From: JAPPFW01 sp965231815
Lineage (GTDB): Bacteria; Actinomycetota; Acidimicrobiia; Spongiisociales; Spongiisociaceae
Assembly: GCA_965231815.1 (NCBI GenBank)
Contig: OZ246890.1
Location: 3,596,001 to 3,660,000, forward strand
Reading direction: 5' to 3'
DNA: 64,000 nucleotides
In this document: piece after piece, positions 9,668 through 17,649 of the stretch
How the letters are laid out: each line of letters opens with the position of its first letter
How positions within the stretch are numbered: position 1 is the stretch's first letter
Program-made: the position numbers and the translations under genes
Notes under the pieces: model-generated
What the model was told of the DNA's origin: nothing
The model's database searches: none
Seen by the model: the letters and a program-made list of their open reading frames with translations, nothing else

Positions 9668-10662
9668 TGAACGCACCGGCCGCTAACCCGATCCTGGAGG
9701 TCGAGAACCTCAGCATCCACATCCGTCACGCGTACGGGAACACTCCAGTCGTGTCGGGGGTGTCGTTCACAGTGCTGGAGGGCGAGAACCTGGGAATCGT
9801 GGGCGAGTCGGGGTGCGGCAAGACCCTTACCGGTCTGTCCATCATCGGATTGCTGCCGCGTCTGGTGGAGGCAACGGGTTCCATCCGCTGGAAGGGCCAG
9901 GATGTGCTTGAGTTGTCCCCCACCGAGCGGCGCAACCTGATGGGCCGGGAGATCGGCATGGTGTACCAGGATCCGCTCTTGAGCCTCAACCCGGGAATGA
10001 CGGTCAAGGCTCAGCTACAGCAAGCGTTGCGCCTAGACGGAGAACATAAGGGTCGCCGGACGTATGATCTCCTAGAACTGGTTCACCTACCCAATCCGAA
10101 AGCCATGGCCGACGCGTATCCCTTCCAGTTGTCGGGCGGGCAACGCCAGCGGGTACTGATCGCTATGGCGCTGGCCCGGCGACCGTCCATCCTGATCGGT
10201 GACGAGCCCACAACTGCCCTCGACGAGACCGTCCAAGCCCAGATCGTAGAGCTGCTGAGGTCCCTGCAGGCCGAGTTGTCGTTCACGACCATCCTCATCA
10301 CCCACAACCTGGCGCTGGTGAAGGAACTGTGCGAGCGCACCATGGTCATGTACGCCGGCCAACTGGTCGAGGTCGCCCACACCGAGGAGCTAGTCCGCAA
10401 CCCCCGGCACCCGTACGCGGCGGGGCTGCTGGGTTCGATCGTGAGCCTGGAAGCGAAAGAGCGGCCCGCCCGTTCGATCGAAGGGGTGGTTCCAAGCCCG
10501 CTCGAGTTCTCGCCCGGGTGCCGGTTCGTCGAGCGCTGCGCCAATGCCGGCGACCGATGTGCCGAGACTCCCCCGCCCCTGGAGTATGTAGGCGATCGCC
10601 ACGACCTGGCCTGCTACTTCCCGGTCGGAGGAACCGCGGTAACCACCGGAGCCGCCGGATGA
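9667..10662 (+). CDS. ABC importer ATPase, DppD-type
   Basis: Cytoplasmic ATPase of the dipeptide/oligopeptide importer (331 aa from the ATG at 9667; a GTG at 9664 would add one residue). It contains Walker A GESGCGKT, Q-loop YQDPLLSLNP, signature LSGGQRQR, Walker B ILIGDEPTTALD and the H-loop ILITHN. The C-terminal oligo_HPY extension carries the cysteine-containing CRFVERCANAGDRC pattern of this family, which in relatives binds an iron-sulfur cluster. The stop codon overlaps the next ATG (ATGA), coupling it to the DppF-type partner. Confidence 0.94.
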   Translation: MNAPAANPILEVENLSIHIRHAYGNTPVVSGVSFTVLEGENLGIVGESGCGKTLTGLSIIGLLPRLVEATGSIRWKGQDVLELSPTERRNLMGREIGMVYQDPLLSLNPGMTVKAQLQQALRLDGEHKGRRTYDLLELVHLPNPKAMADAYPFQLSGGQRQRVLIAMALARRPSILIGDEPTTALDETVQAQIVELLRSLQAELSFTTILITHNLALVKELCERTMVMYAGQLVEVAHTEELVRNPRHPYAAGLLGSIVSLEAKERPARSIEGVVPSPLEFSPGCRFVERCANAGDRCAETPPPLEYVGDRHDLACYFPVGGTAVTTGAAG

Positions 10663-11687
10663 CATCCGGGCCCGCTCCCACTGTCGCCGCCCCTGCCGGC
10701 CATGAGCGGGCAACCACGGGTCCTGACGTCCTGCTCCGGTTGGAGAATCTCGTCCACCACTACCGGGCTCCCAGACGGCAGCGGGTCCACGCTGTGGAGG
10801 ATCTCTCGCTGACGGTGGCGCCTGGCGAGGCTCTGGGACTGGTAGGCGAGTCGGGATGCGGCAAGTCCACGGTTGCTCGCTGCGTGGTCGGGCTGATCCG
10901 GCCCACCGGAGGACGGATCATCTACGACGGGACCGATGTGTGGGCCCAGCCGGCCAGGTGGCGCCGCCGCAACTTCGCCCGGCAAGTGGCCATCGTCTTC
11001 CAGGACCCGACATCGAGCCTGAACCCCCGCCTGAAGGTGCGGGACACCCTTGCCGACCCGCTGATTATCCACGGTATGGGCGACAAGGCTGCCCGCAACG
11101 CTCGAGTGCAAGAGCTACTCGACATGGTTCATCTTCCCCGTGACGCCGCCGACAAGCTCCCCTCAGAGCTGTCCGGGGGCCAACGCCAGCGGGTGGCGAT
11201 CGCCCGTGCCCTCTCGCTGAACCCTTCCCTGCTGGTGGCCGACGAGCCGACCTCGGCCCTCGACGTCAGCGTCCAGAACCAGATCCTCAATCTGCTGGCG
11301 GAACTCCGCAATGCCCTCAACCTCTCAATCATCCTGATAAGTCACAACATCCAGGCCGTCTCCTGGTTGGTCGACCGTGTGGCGGTCATGTATCTGGGGC
11401 GAAAGGTCGAGGAAGGACCTGTCGCCGAGGTAAGGGACCACCGTCGCCACCCGTATACCCGGGCACTGCTATCCGCCAGTCCGATGATCACGAAGCACAG
11501 CGAAAGGATAATCCTGGAAGGTGCTCTTCCGGATCCGCGACATCCTCCGAGCGGATGTCCTTTCACCACTCGCTGCTGGAAAGCCGAAGAGGTTTGTTCG
11601 GAAGTGTTCCCCCGCGCCGAGTGGCCGGTCGACGGTCACGAGGTGCATTGCTACTTCCCCGAAGACCCCGTGGTAGTGGAGGGGTAG
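10659..11687 (+). CDS. ABC importer ATPase, DppF-type
   Basis: Second ATPase of the importer (342 aa). The start at 10659 is chosen because it overlaps the upstream stop as ATGA; a longer open frame continues upstream to 10329 but overlaps the DppD gene and has no family similarity. Motifs: Walker A GESGCGKST, Q-loop FQDPTSSLNPRLKV, signature LSGGQRQR, Walker B LLVADEPTSALD and the H-loop ISHN. The C-terminal oligo_HPY tail has CPFTTRCWKAEEVC. With the DppD-type subunit it forms the heterodimeric motor of the importer. Confidence 0.94.
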   Translation: MTSGPAPTVAAPAGHERATTGPDVLLRLENLVHHYRAPRRQRVHAVEDLSLTVAPGEALGLVGESGCGKSTVARCVVGLIRPTGGRIIYDGTDVWAQPARWRRRNFARQVAIVFQDPTSSLNPRLKVRDTLADPLIIHGMGDKAARNARVQELLDMVHLPRDAADKLPSELSGGQRQRVAIARALSLNPSLLVADEPTSALDVSVQNQILNLLAELRNALNLSIILISHNIQAVSWLVDRVAVMYLGRKVEEGPVAEVRDHRRHPYTRALLSASPMITKHSERIILEGALPDPRHPPSGCPFTTRCWKAEEVCSEVFPRAEWPVDGHEVHCYFPEDPVVVEG

Positions 11688-11691
11688 GGAG

Positions 11692-12780
11692 ATGAAGGTC
11701 GACCGGCCACTCATCGTGGCGCCCCGCAGCTTCGACTGGGCTCCGGTCACGATCCCCGACGCCGTGGAGCCCGGGAAGGTTCGCATCCGTACCCTGGTCA
11801 GCCTGATCAGCCCGGGGACGGAGCTACGCCTCTACCGCGGGGATCCCATGGTTGATGAGGTGTGGGACTGCTTTGCCGACATTGATGCGGTCACCACCGA
11901 GGGAATGGGAGTGATACCCGAATACCGCATCACCGGCCGCAACCAACCCTCGAGCGCCAAGTACCCGGTCAACTGCGGATACAACCTCATCGGCGAGGTG
12001 GTCGAGGTCGGCGCGGGAGTACGTTCGCCAGCCGAGGGCGACCGGGTCTTCGCCCTGGCCAGGCACCAACCCATCTTCGACATCCGGGAATGGCAGGCCG
12101 TCAAGGTGCCGGAGGGCGTTGCGACCGAAGCCGCCGCCTTCGGTTACCTACCGACCCTGGGGCTGCATGCCCTCCGCCGGGGCGGTTTCACCCCGGGTCT
12201 CAACGTGGCGGTGATCGGCCTCGGCCTGATCGGCTTCGGGGCCGCGCTCGTGGCCGACGCCATCGGCGCCTACCTGGCGTGTTTCGAGATCAGTCCGGTT
12301 CGGCGTCGGCGGGCGGCGGACGCGCTTCCGAGAGCGCTAATCCTCGACCCCACCCGGAAAGGCTTCGAGGATGCGCTGATGGACCGTTTCCAGCCCTTCG
12401 GGATCGACGTCGTGATCGAAGCGGCGGTTGGTTCGGCTCCGCTGGATTTGGGGATGCGCATTCTCGACGACCAGGGCCGCATGGTGGCCATCGCCCTGCA
12501 CCCCGAGGATGTGGGATCTCTCCTCTCGTCCGACTTCTACAACAAGCAGGCTTCCATCCTCGGCACCAGCAATGCTCCCTACGAAGATCCTGCCAAACGG
12601 CTTTCCCGATTCACCTGCGGCGACAACGTGTCCTACCTCTTTGAGCTCCGCCTCAGGGGAAGGCTCCCCCTGGAAGCCATGCATACCGACACCTATCCCG
12701 CCACGGATATAGACGTCGCGTTCGCCGACCTCGCCGCCGCCGAACGCGACATGATCGGGGTCCTACTCGACTGGCGCTGA
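11692..12780 (+). CDS. Medium-chain (zinc-type) dehydrogenase/reductase
   Basis: Member of the MDR alcohol dehydrogenase superfamily (362 aa). The N-terminal GroES-like domain includes LVSLISPGTELRLY and the substrate-side CGYNLIGEVVEVGAGV; the Rossmann segment is VAVIGLGLIGFGAALVADAIGA. The classical structural-zinc cysteine cluster is not evident, as in the related threonine-dehydrogenase-like and BchC-like branches. It starts 4 bp after the importer ATPase and is probably the last gene of that operon, which suggests it acts on the imported compound or a product of it. Its end overlaps the converging ATPase gene by 18 bp. Specific substrate unknown. Confidence 0.82.
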   Translation: MKVDRPLIVAPRSFDWAPVTIPDAVEPGKVRIRTLVSLISPGTELRLYRGDPMVDEVWDCFADIDAVTTEGMGVIPEYRITGRNQPSSAKYPVNCGYNLIGEVVEVGAGVRSPAEGDRVFALARHQPIFDIREWQAVKVPEGVATEAAAFGYLPTLGLHALRRGGFTPGLNVAVIGLGLIGFGAALVADAIGAYLACFEISPVRRRRAADALPRALILDPTRKGFEDALMDRFQPFGIDVVIEAAVGSAPLDLGMRILDDQGRMVAIALHPEDVGSLLSSDFYNKQASILGTSNAPYEDPAKRLSRFTCGDNVSYLFELRLRGRLPLEAMHTDTYPATDIDVAFADLAAAERDMIGVLLDWR

Positions 12781-13332
12781 AAGTTTCTGTTCCACACCGC
12801 AAGAACGATCAGTTCCAGCGGGGAAGGCATTGCGAGGCCTACTAAGGATCGAATAGATGATCTGGATCCTCGTTCCCGCTATGGCGCCGCCGCTCTTGTA
12901 GCCGAAGTTCAGGACACCGTCAACAGACCACACTGCCACGTCCTCAGATTCCAAGTAGACGCTAAAACCCTCCCTGTTGGACATGTCTATCGCTTCTGCC
13001 AACCCGAAACCGCGCCATCCTTGTCCGGATGAAGTACCTCCCGCCGCCAAAGCCCGAACGACTGCTTCTTCGTTGTCCAACTCCGGGAAGGCTCTTTTCA
13101 TGCTGGCGGGAATTCCCACTCCATCATCCTGCACGGTGACAACAACGTGGCTTTCGTCCTCTTCGACCAGAACGCTCCCGGCCGCATCGGCCCATTGCAT
13201 GACGTTCAGGCACAACTCGAATACAACGGTCTCCAACGCCTTCAAATCGTTGTGGGGAGCCGAAACCAACGCGACAGCGCGGCGGGCTACGTCTCTAGGA
13301 GAAGTTATCGGGATGTTGTCTACCAACGTCAT
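12763..13332 (-). CDS. Anti-sigma-factor-type HATPase (RsbW/SpoIIAB-like)
   Basis: Stand-alone GHKL ATPase domain (189 aa) of the type used by serine kinase/anti-sigma factors. The N-box is FELCLNVMQWAD (E and N for Mg-ATP), G1 is DDGVGIP and G2 is GWRGFGLAEA. There is no sensor or histidine dimerisation domain. The start at 13332 overlaps the stop of the preceding small gene (ATGA), so the two proteins are made together. That partner is not a recognisable STAS anti-anti-sigma protein. Likely role: partner-switching control of a sigma factor or another regulator. Longer upstream start codons overlap the partner gene and are rejected. Confidence 0.78.
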   Translation of the reverse strand: MTLVDNIPITSPRDVARRAVALVSAPHNDLKALETVVFELCLNVMQWADAAGSVLVEEDESHVVVTVQDDGVGIPASMKRAFPELDNEEAVVRALAAGGTSSGQGWRGFGLAEAIDMSNREGFSVYLESEDVAVWSVDGVLNFGYKSGGAIAGTRIQIIYSILSRPRNAFPAGTDRSCGVEQKLSAPVE

Positions 13333-13664
13333 GCGTTCAGTAGTTTGGGGATGACGCTGCTCTTGGACGTGATCATCGTCAGGTCGATGATCTTCATGAG
13401 GCCTGCTATGGCCTCCTCCTTCGGCGAAGGTTCGGACGTCACCCGATCCAGGGTGGCCCATTGCCAGTAGTTGTGGGTGCCGTTCGTGCCGATCGCTACG
13501 TGGAGGACGGGACGGCTCCCGACGTATGACTGCCTTACGCGGCAGGCAAGGTCAGGCCGCAGCATGGCTTCGAGCAGCGTCGGGGTGGGGCGAGTCCACC
13601 TGTACCGCTGCTCGCTAGCTATTTCGTCGAGCCAGTCTTCCCGGTCGCGGGCGGTATCAGGCAT
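13329..13664 (-). CDS. Hypothetical protein coupled to an anti-sigma-type ATPase
   Basis: Small protein of about 111 aa from the ATG at 13664. No SD is clear, and the frame stays open upstream to 13760. It is mixed alpha/beta in appearance, with tryptophans near the N-terminus (DREDWLDEI, RYRWTRPTP), a central VLHVAIGTNGTHNYWQWATL stretch and a hydrophobic C-terminal helix ending SSVIPKLLNA. I do not recognise a family. Its stop overlaps the start of the GHKL ATPase, which implies a shared function, for example as the target or antagonist of the ATPase in a partner switch. That role is inferred only from gene order. Confidence 0.6.
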   Translation of the reverse strand: MPDTARDREDWLDEIASEQRYRWTRPTPTLLEAMLRPDLACRVRQSYVGSRPVLHVAIGTNGTHNYWQWATLDRVTSEPSPKEEAIAGLMKIIDLTMITSKSSVIPKLLNA

Positions 13665-13772
13665 TCTGAGCGGCCATTGGTATCCCGACCCCCTTGAACA
13701 TACCGTAGAGCCTCCTCGACCTCGACGACGGTCCGCTCCCGATGGTATCAAGTTGGCCATGTGGTGGTGCGG

Positions 13773-14792
13773 CTACGAATCCGCCCAGGCCAGCAGGCGG
13801 CGAGGAGTGTCGACCATCCATATGTCCAATAGCTCCTTGTCTATACCCATCTGGTCCATAAGCTTGGGAACGATCGTCGGAATGTAGGCGTACCCGTAAC
13901 CCCCGTGGGAGGTGAACTGCACCCTGCTGCACACGTCGTGGCTGATGAGCAACCGGTCCTGGTAGCCCTTTTCAGACCAGTCGGCCAGTACCGCCAGCCT
14001 TTGCGGGTCGGTCGGGCAGTGGATGTAATGGTCGATGGGTAGCCAGACCGATCCGAAGAAATCGAACTCCACCGAGATACCGCGATCCATCGCTCGCTCG
14101 TGCCAGGTCAGATCTCGGATATCGAAGTCCATATGACAGAAGGCGGTCTTGTGCCAGATCGGCTCGTACTCGTCGAAGACCGCCAATGCATCGTCAACTA
14201 CCGGAACGTTCATCAGGTGCACCCAGAGCGGGGCACCCGTGGCCCGCTGGGCGAGGACCGCCGCTTTCAGTACCTTCAACTCCTCGGGTCGGACCGGCTC
14301 GTACAGTCCTATCTCCCCGATCACTCCGGTTCGGATTCCGGTATCGCCGATACCCTCCGTCAACTCCCGGATCATCAACTCGGCCAACTCCTCCCGGCTG
14401 GCTGCCAGGGCCCAAGGACGCTGGTGGTGGGCCAGGTACTGGCCGGTGCCGGAGATCACGTTCACACCGGTGAACTCGGAAACCTCGACCATCCTCTCGG
14501 GGTTCCTGCCGATGGGCTCGGTGGTCAGCTCGACCAAGGTGTCGATGCCGGCGTCGGCAGCCTTCTTGAGTTCGAGGGCTTGGCCGCAGGAGCTGTCGAG
14601 GTGGATGTTGTTGACGTTGGTCATCAGATCGGAGCGGATGTCCCCGAGGCGGTCGATGGTTATCGGCCGGTAGGCCTCCTCGTCGGCGGCCGGGTAGGCG
14701 TAGGTCATGGTCGCGAAGAGGTGCTCGTGGGGAAGAGTGCGTCCTATCCGGTCAGCGGGTATGAGACCGGTAACCGTCACCGCGTTCTTCAT
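13773..14792 (-). CDS. Phosphotriesterase-family metal-dependent hydrolase
   Basis: TIM-barrel amidohydrolase of the phosphotriesterase/PHP-like family (339 aa). Metal ligands visible: HxH at residues 22-24 (LPHEHL), a glutamate in VIGEIGLYEP where classical phosphotriesterases have the carboxylated lysine, histidines in LWVHLMN and FCHMDF, and the aspartate in LLISHDVCSR. Many members act as lactonases, so a hydrolase acting on a lactone, amide or carbamate is most plausible. GGAGGTGA lies 5 nt before the ATG. It follows the SDR gene by 60 bp on the same strand, suggesting that an alcohol oxidation and a ring-opening step work in sequence. Confidence 0.85.
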   Translation of the reverse strand: MKNAVTVTGLIPADRIGRTLPHEHLFATMTYAYPAADEEAYRPITIDRLGDIRSDLMTNVNNIHLDSSCGQALELKKAADAGIDTLVELTTEPIGRNPERMVEVSEFTGVNVISGTGQYLAHHQRPWALAASREELAELMIRELTEGIGDTGIRTGVIGEIGLYEPVRPEELKVLKAAVLAQRATGAPLWVHLMNVPVVDDALAVFDEYEPIWHKTAFCHMDFDIRDLTWHERAMDRGISVEFDFFGSVWLPIDHYIHCPTDPQRLAVLADWSEKGYQDRLLISHDVCSRVQFTSHGGYGYAYIPTIVPKLMDQMGIDKELLDIWMVDTPRRLLAWADS

Positions 14793-14851
14793 GAGTTCAC
14801 CTCCGTTCTCTTATGGGCTGCGGTTTCCCCCGGAATCTCGACAACCATACG

Positions 14852-15619
14852 TCACACCTCGGGTCTAACCGCCCCGTTGATTCCGCTCAGGCCCCCGTCG
14901 AGAGCCAGCACCGCGCCGGTCATGAACCCCGACATATCCGAACACAGGTAGCTGACCAGGTGAGCCACCTCGTCAGGCGTGCCCGGTCTGCCAGCAGGCA
15001 GGATCTCGTAGTACTCCGGGTCGGGCGGTAGGTCGGCGATCATCGGGGTATCGATAGCTCCGGGTGCGATTGTGTTGACAGTGATATCGTACGACCCCAA
15101 CTCGGCTGCCAGGGCCCGGCCCAGTCCTTCGATAGCCGCTTTGCCCGCGCAGTAGGCCGCGTGACCGGCTATGGCGGCCCCGGCACCGATTGATGACCAC
15201 AGAATGATCCGCCCCCCGCAGCCTTCCTCGATCATCTGCGTGGTCGCCGCACTCGTACAGTGGATCACTCCCATGAGGTTCACGTCGAAGACTCTTGCTG
15301 TCTGGGCCGGATCCCGCAGGTGTAACAGAGACGCCTTAGGATAGATCGCCGCGGCTGCCGCTAGAACGTAGGAACGACCCAACTCGCTCTCAATCTGCGA
15401 GAACGCGGACTTAACGGCTTGCGCATCCGACACGTCGACCTGCAAGCCGCGGCACGTACCTCCCGAGGAGCTTATCTCTTCGACGAGGCCGTCCAAGCCG
15501 CCGGTATCGATATCCAGCGCACCCACCAAGGCGCCCTCGCCTGCCAACCGCAGGGCCGTGGCTCGACCCTGTCCCGAAGCCGCCCCGGTGACCACTGCGA
15601 CACGACCGGACAAGCCCAT
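14852..15619 (-). CDS. Short-chain dehydrogenase/reductase
   Basis: Classical SDR oxidoreductase of 255 aa from the ATG at 15619, chosen because GGAGG lies 6 nt upstream (15626-15630); the frame extends 11 codons further without a better SD. Cofactor motif TGAASGQG, acidic LDID after strand 2 (suggesting NAD rather than NADP), catalytic serine in ILWSSIGAG, and YCAGK as the Tyr-x-x-x-Lys pair. The usual NNAG motif after strand 4 is replaced by LAAAAAI, which is unusual but tolerated in divergent members. The C-terminal LALDGGLSG is typical. Substrate unknown; it probably forms an operon with the downstream phosphotriesterase-like gene. Confidence 0.87.
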   Translation of the reverse strand: MGLSGRVAVVTGAASGQGRATALRLAGEGALVGALDIDTGGLDGLVEEISSSGGTCRGLQVDVSDAQAVKSAFSQIESELGRSYVLAAAAAIYPKASLLHLRDPAQTARVFDVNLMGVIHCTSAATTQMIEEGCGGRIILWSSIGAGAAIAGHAAYCAGKAAIEGLGRALAAELGSYDITVNTIAPGAIDTPMIADLPPDPEYYEILPAGRPGTPDEVAHLVSYLCSDMSGFMTGAVLALDGGLSGINGAVRPEV

Positions 15620-15835
15620 GTTCGGCCTCCTGCTCTCCTGTGACTTCATCAACTGCTCTGGGCCCGGATAGGGGAATGATCAACAACCGGAACCCTAAAG
15701 AAGCACCTATAGACGCTGCCAGCCTAACCGCTGTCAGGCCGGGAGCGCGTGGTCAACCTCGATCCATCACCGGCCACACGACCAGCCGCTCTGGTAATCT
15801 CTTCATGCACTTGTTTCGCCATTCGGGGAGTCCCT

Positions 15836-16654
15836 GTGCCCGTTGATTTCAAGGAAACTTCTACCACGGCGCTGGTCGAGGTGGCGCTCAGCGCCGGTTT
15901 CGAGGAGTTCCACCGGCTGCTCAGGTACGAACTGGACGATCTGCACAAGACCAAATACGTGGACCAGTTCCCCAACGACGAGGAGAAGGCTCCACACAAG
16001 CCGTTTATCGAAGATCAGGACGGAGGCCTAGCCGCTCTCCCATCTGCCAGCCCGATAACCAACATCCGGCGCTGGTTCAGCAACGAGGACGGGAGCCGAC
16101 TGTTACAGGTTCAGAGAAACTGGTTCGCGCGTAACTGGCGAGTCGTCGGCGCTGCGGTCGGAACACCTTCGCCCTATCCGGGTTATGGATCGGTTCGCTT
16201 GGACTTCGTCAAGTCACTGGACAGCTTTATCGAGTTCGTGACTGACGCCGAACTGGGCCGGTTCAATCCGCTCCAGTGCGAGATCAGCTACCGGTTCCAA
16301 CTCCCGTCCGGGGGTTTGTGGGACGGCCCCGGAGATCTGAACAGGGTGGCGCGCATGTTCTCGGGTCGATCCGCCGCCAACCTTCCGGATCTCGAGGCGA
16401 TGCGGATCATTACCCAGTACGTAATTCCCGGCAGCGACGGTAAGAGCGTGGGAAGGTTGTACGGACGGCTCGAAACCGCCCGCTCCCAGGAAGGAGATGA
16501 CTTCCTGATCCTGACGGTGTTCGCTAGAGGAACACCTATAAGCGGTGACGTTGCAGGGGTACAAGGCTTCCACGACATCGGACACCTGTCAATTGTCAAC
16601 GGCGTGCGTGACTTCCTCACACCTGAAGCCGTGGAGTGGTACGGACTCGACTAG
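15836..16654 (+). CDS. TIGR04255 family protein
   Basis: Protein of 272 aa from the GTG at 15836, chosen because GGGGAG lies 5 nt upstream; the frame continues 29 codons further upstream without family similarity. The segment RRWFSNEDGSRLLQVQRNWF, followed by ARNWR, matches the hallmark of the TIGR04255 family. Members of this family are scattered, of unknown function, and often found in accessory or defence-rich regions. No catalytic motif or membrane segment is visible. It stands alone between divergent/convergent neighbours. Confidence 0.72.
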   Translation: MPVDFKETSTTALVEVALSAGFEEFHRLLRYELDDLHKTKYVDQFPNDEEKAPHKPFIEDQDGGLAALPSASPITNIRRWFSNEDGSRLLQVQRNWFARNWRVVGAAVGTPSPYPGYGSVRLDFVKSLDSFIEFVTDAELGRFNPLQCEISYRFQLPSGGLWDGPGDLNRVARMFSGRSAANLPDLEAMRIITQYVIPGSDGKSVGRLYGRLETARSQEGDDFLILTVFARGTPISGDVAGVQGFHDIGHLSIVNGVRDFLTPEAVEWYGLD

Positions 16655-16710
16655 ACAAGGCCAGATCACACGACGGTCGCATCGGGCTCCGATAAGGGCG
16701 GCCCTGCAAA

Positions 16711-17535
16711 CTACTTAGCCAGGTTGGCACGGATGTTGGAGACCGTAAGCACCACGAAGAAAAGAGCAACGGGTATAACCGCCATCGTCGCGGAGCCCGA
16801 GGTGTTGGCGTGGAAGCTGATCACCAGCCCGGCCACAACACTGAACACCCCGACCGCAGCGCTCATGAAGATCATGGTCGGTACTCTGCGAACGAGCAGC
16901 GCAGCAGTCGCGGGGGGTCCAACCAGTAACCCCAACGCCAGAAGGGTACCGACCGTGCGGAACGACCCGATGATCGCCATCGTTATCAACGCCAGAAGGG
17001 CTGCATTTGTGAATCCCGGACGCAGACCTAGAAGCCTTGCCTTCTCCTCGTTGAATGACAAGACAAGGAATCCTCGGTAGAAGATGGCTGTAACAGCAAC
17101 TACCACCGCGGTGACCACTGCCAACAGCAGCACATCGCCGATCGTCACCCCAAGAGTGTCGCCGAACAGGATCGAGGCCAGGCTGCCGCTGTAGGAAGGG
17201 GTCCTCGAAATGAAGATCACCCCTAAACCGAGCATTCCAACGAATAGCAGACCGATCCCGGTGTCCTCCGAAAACACCGTCTGGCGGTGCACCAAGTTGA
17301 TCCCGGCGATCATCACCAGAGCTGCCAGAGCCGCTCCGATGAAGATATTGAAATCAAGAAGGATGGCCAAAGCGATACCGGGAATGACACCGTGGATCAA
17401 CGCATCACCTAAAAAGCTCATCCCCCGGATCACTACCCAGGTACCGACCACCGAACCGGATATCGCCGCAAGCGCTCCACCCACCGCGGCTCGCTGCTGG
17501 AACCCCAGTTCGAATGGTTCCGTCAACCACTCCAT
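16711..17535 (-). CDS. Metal ABC transporter permease (ZnuB/AztB-like)
   Basis: Integral membrane subunit of the ABC-3 family of zinc/manganese importers (274 aa) with about eight hydrophobic helices. Family blocks: AAISGSVVGTWVVIRGMSFLGDA near the N-terminus (a slightly longer run in the protein) and the MAIIGSFRTVGTLLALGLLV region that faces the ATPase. It lies downstream of the metal-binding lipoprotein on the same strand. No ABC ATPase gene is found between or beside them, so the motor must be encoded elsewhere or have been lost. The ATG at 17535 lacks an SD; a 10-codon ORF with a good SD overlaps it (see separate entry). Confidence 0.9.
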   Translation of the reverse strand: MEWLTEPFELGFQQRAAVGGALAAISGSVVGTWVVIRGMSFLGDALIHGVIPGIALAILLDFNIFIGAALAALVMIAGINLVHRQTVFSEDTGIGLLFVGMLGLGVIFISRTPSYSGSLASILFGDTLGVTIGDVLLLAVVTAVVVAVTAIFYRGFLVLSFNEEKARLLGLRPGFTNAALLALITMAIIGSFRTVGTLLALGLLVGPPATAALLVRRVPTMIFMSAAVGVFSVVAGLVISFHANTSGSATMAVIPVALFFVVLTVSNIRANLAK

Positions 17536-17555
17536 GAAATGGAAACAGTAGTCAT
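17523..17555 (-). CDS. 10-codon mini-ORF overlapping the metal permease start
   Basis: ATG at 17555, preceded by AAGGAG (17564-17569) with 8-nt spacing, opens a frame encoding MTTVSISWSG and ending with TGA at 17523, inside the first codons of the permease. The only good SD in this gap therefore serves this mini-ORF, and the permease is probably translated by re-initiation. Alternatively it could be the 5' stub of a deleted ATPase gene, since ABC ATPases often begin with a similar M-x-x-V-S-I stretch. Both ideas are inference. Confidence 0.35.
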   Translation of the reverse strand: MTTVSISWSG

Positions 17556-17649
17556 TACCAGCGCTCCTTCGATCGAATGTTAGGTCGACACATGACCGCC
17601 TGGTCGGCCATCCGAGCCGAAAACGACCACATGGTCGGGTTTGGACCGC

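Noticed and set aside
10329..10658. Upstream extension of the DppF-type ATPase by 110 codons
   Set aside because: The extension lies within the DppD gene in another frame; the ATGA overlap at 10659 gives the natural start.
14100..14951. Plus-strand open frame of 283 codons opposite the phosphotriesterase-family gene
   Set aside because: It mirrors a gene with clear catalytic motifs on the minus strand and has no recognisable protein features of its own.
15620..15835. Small ORFs between the SDR gene and the TIGR04255 gene
   Set aside because: No start has an SD and no protein-like features are visible; it is treated as a divergent promoter region.
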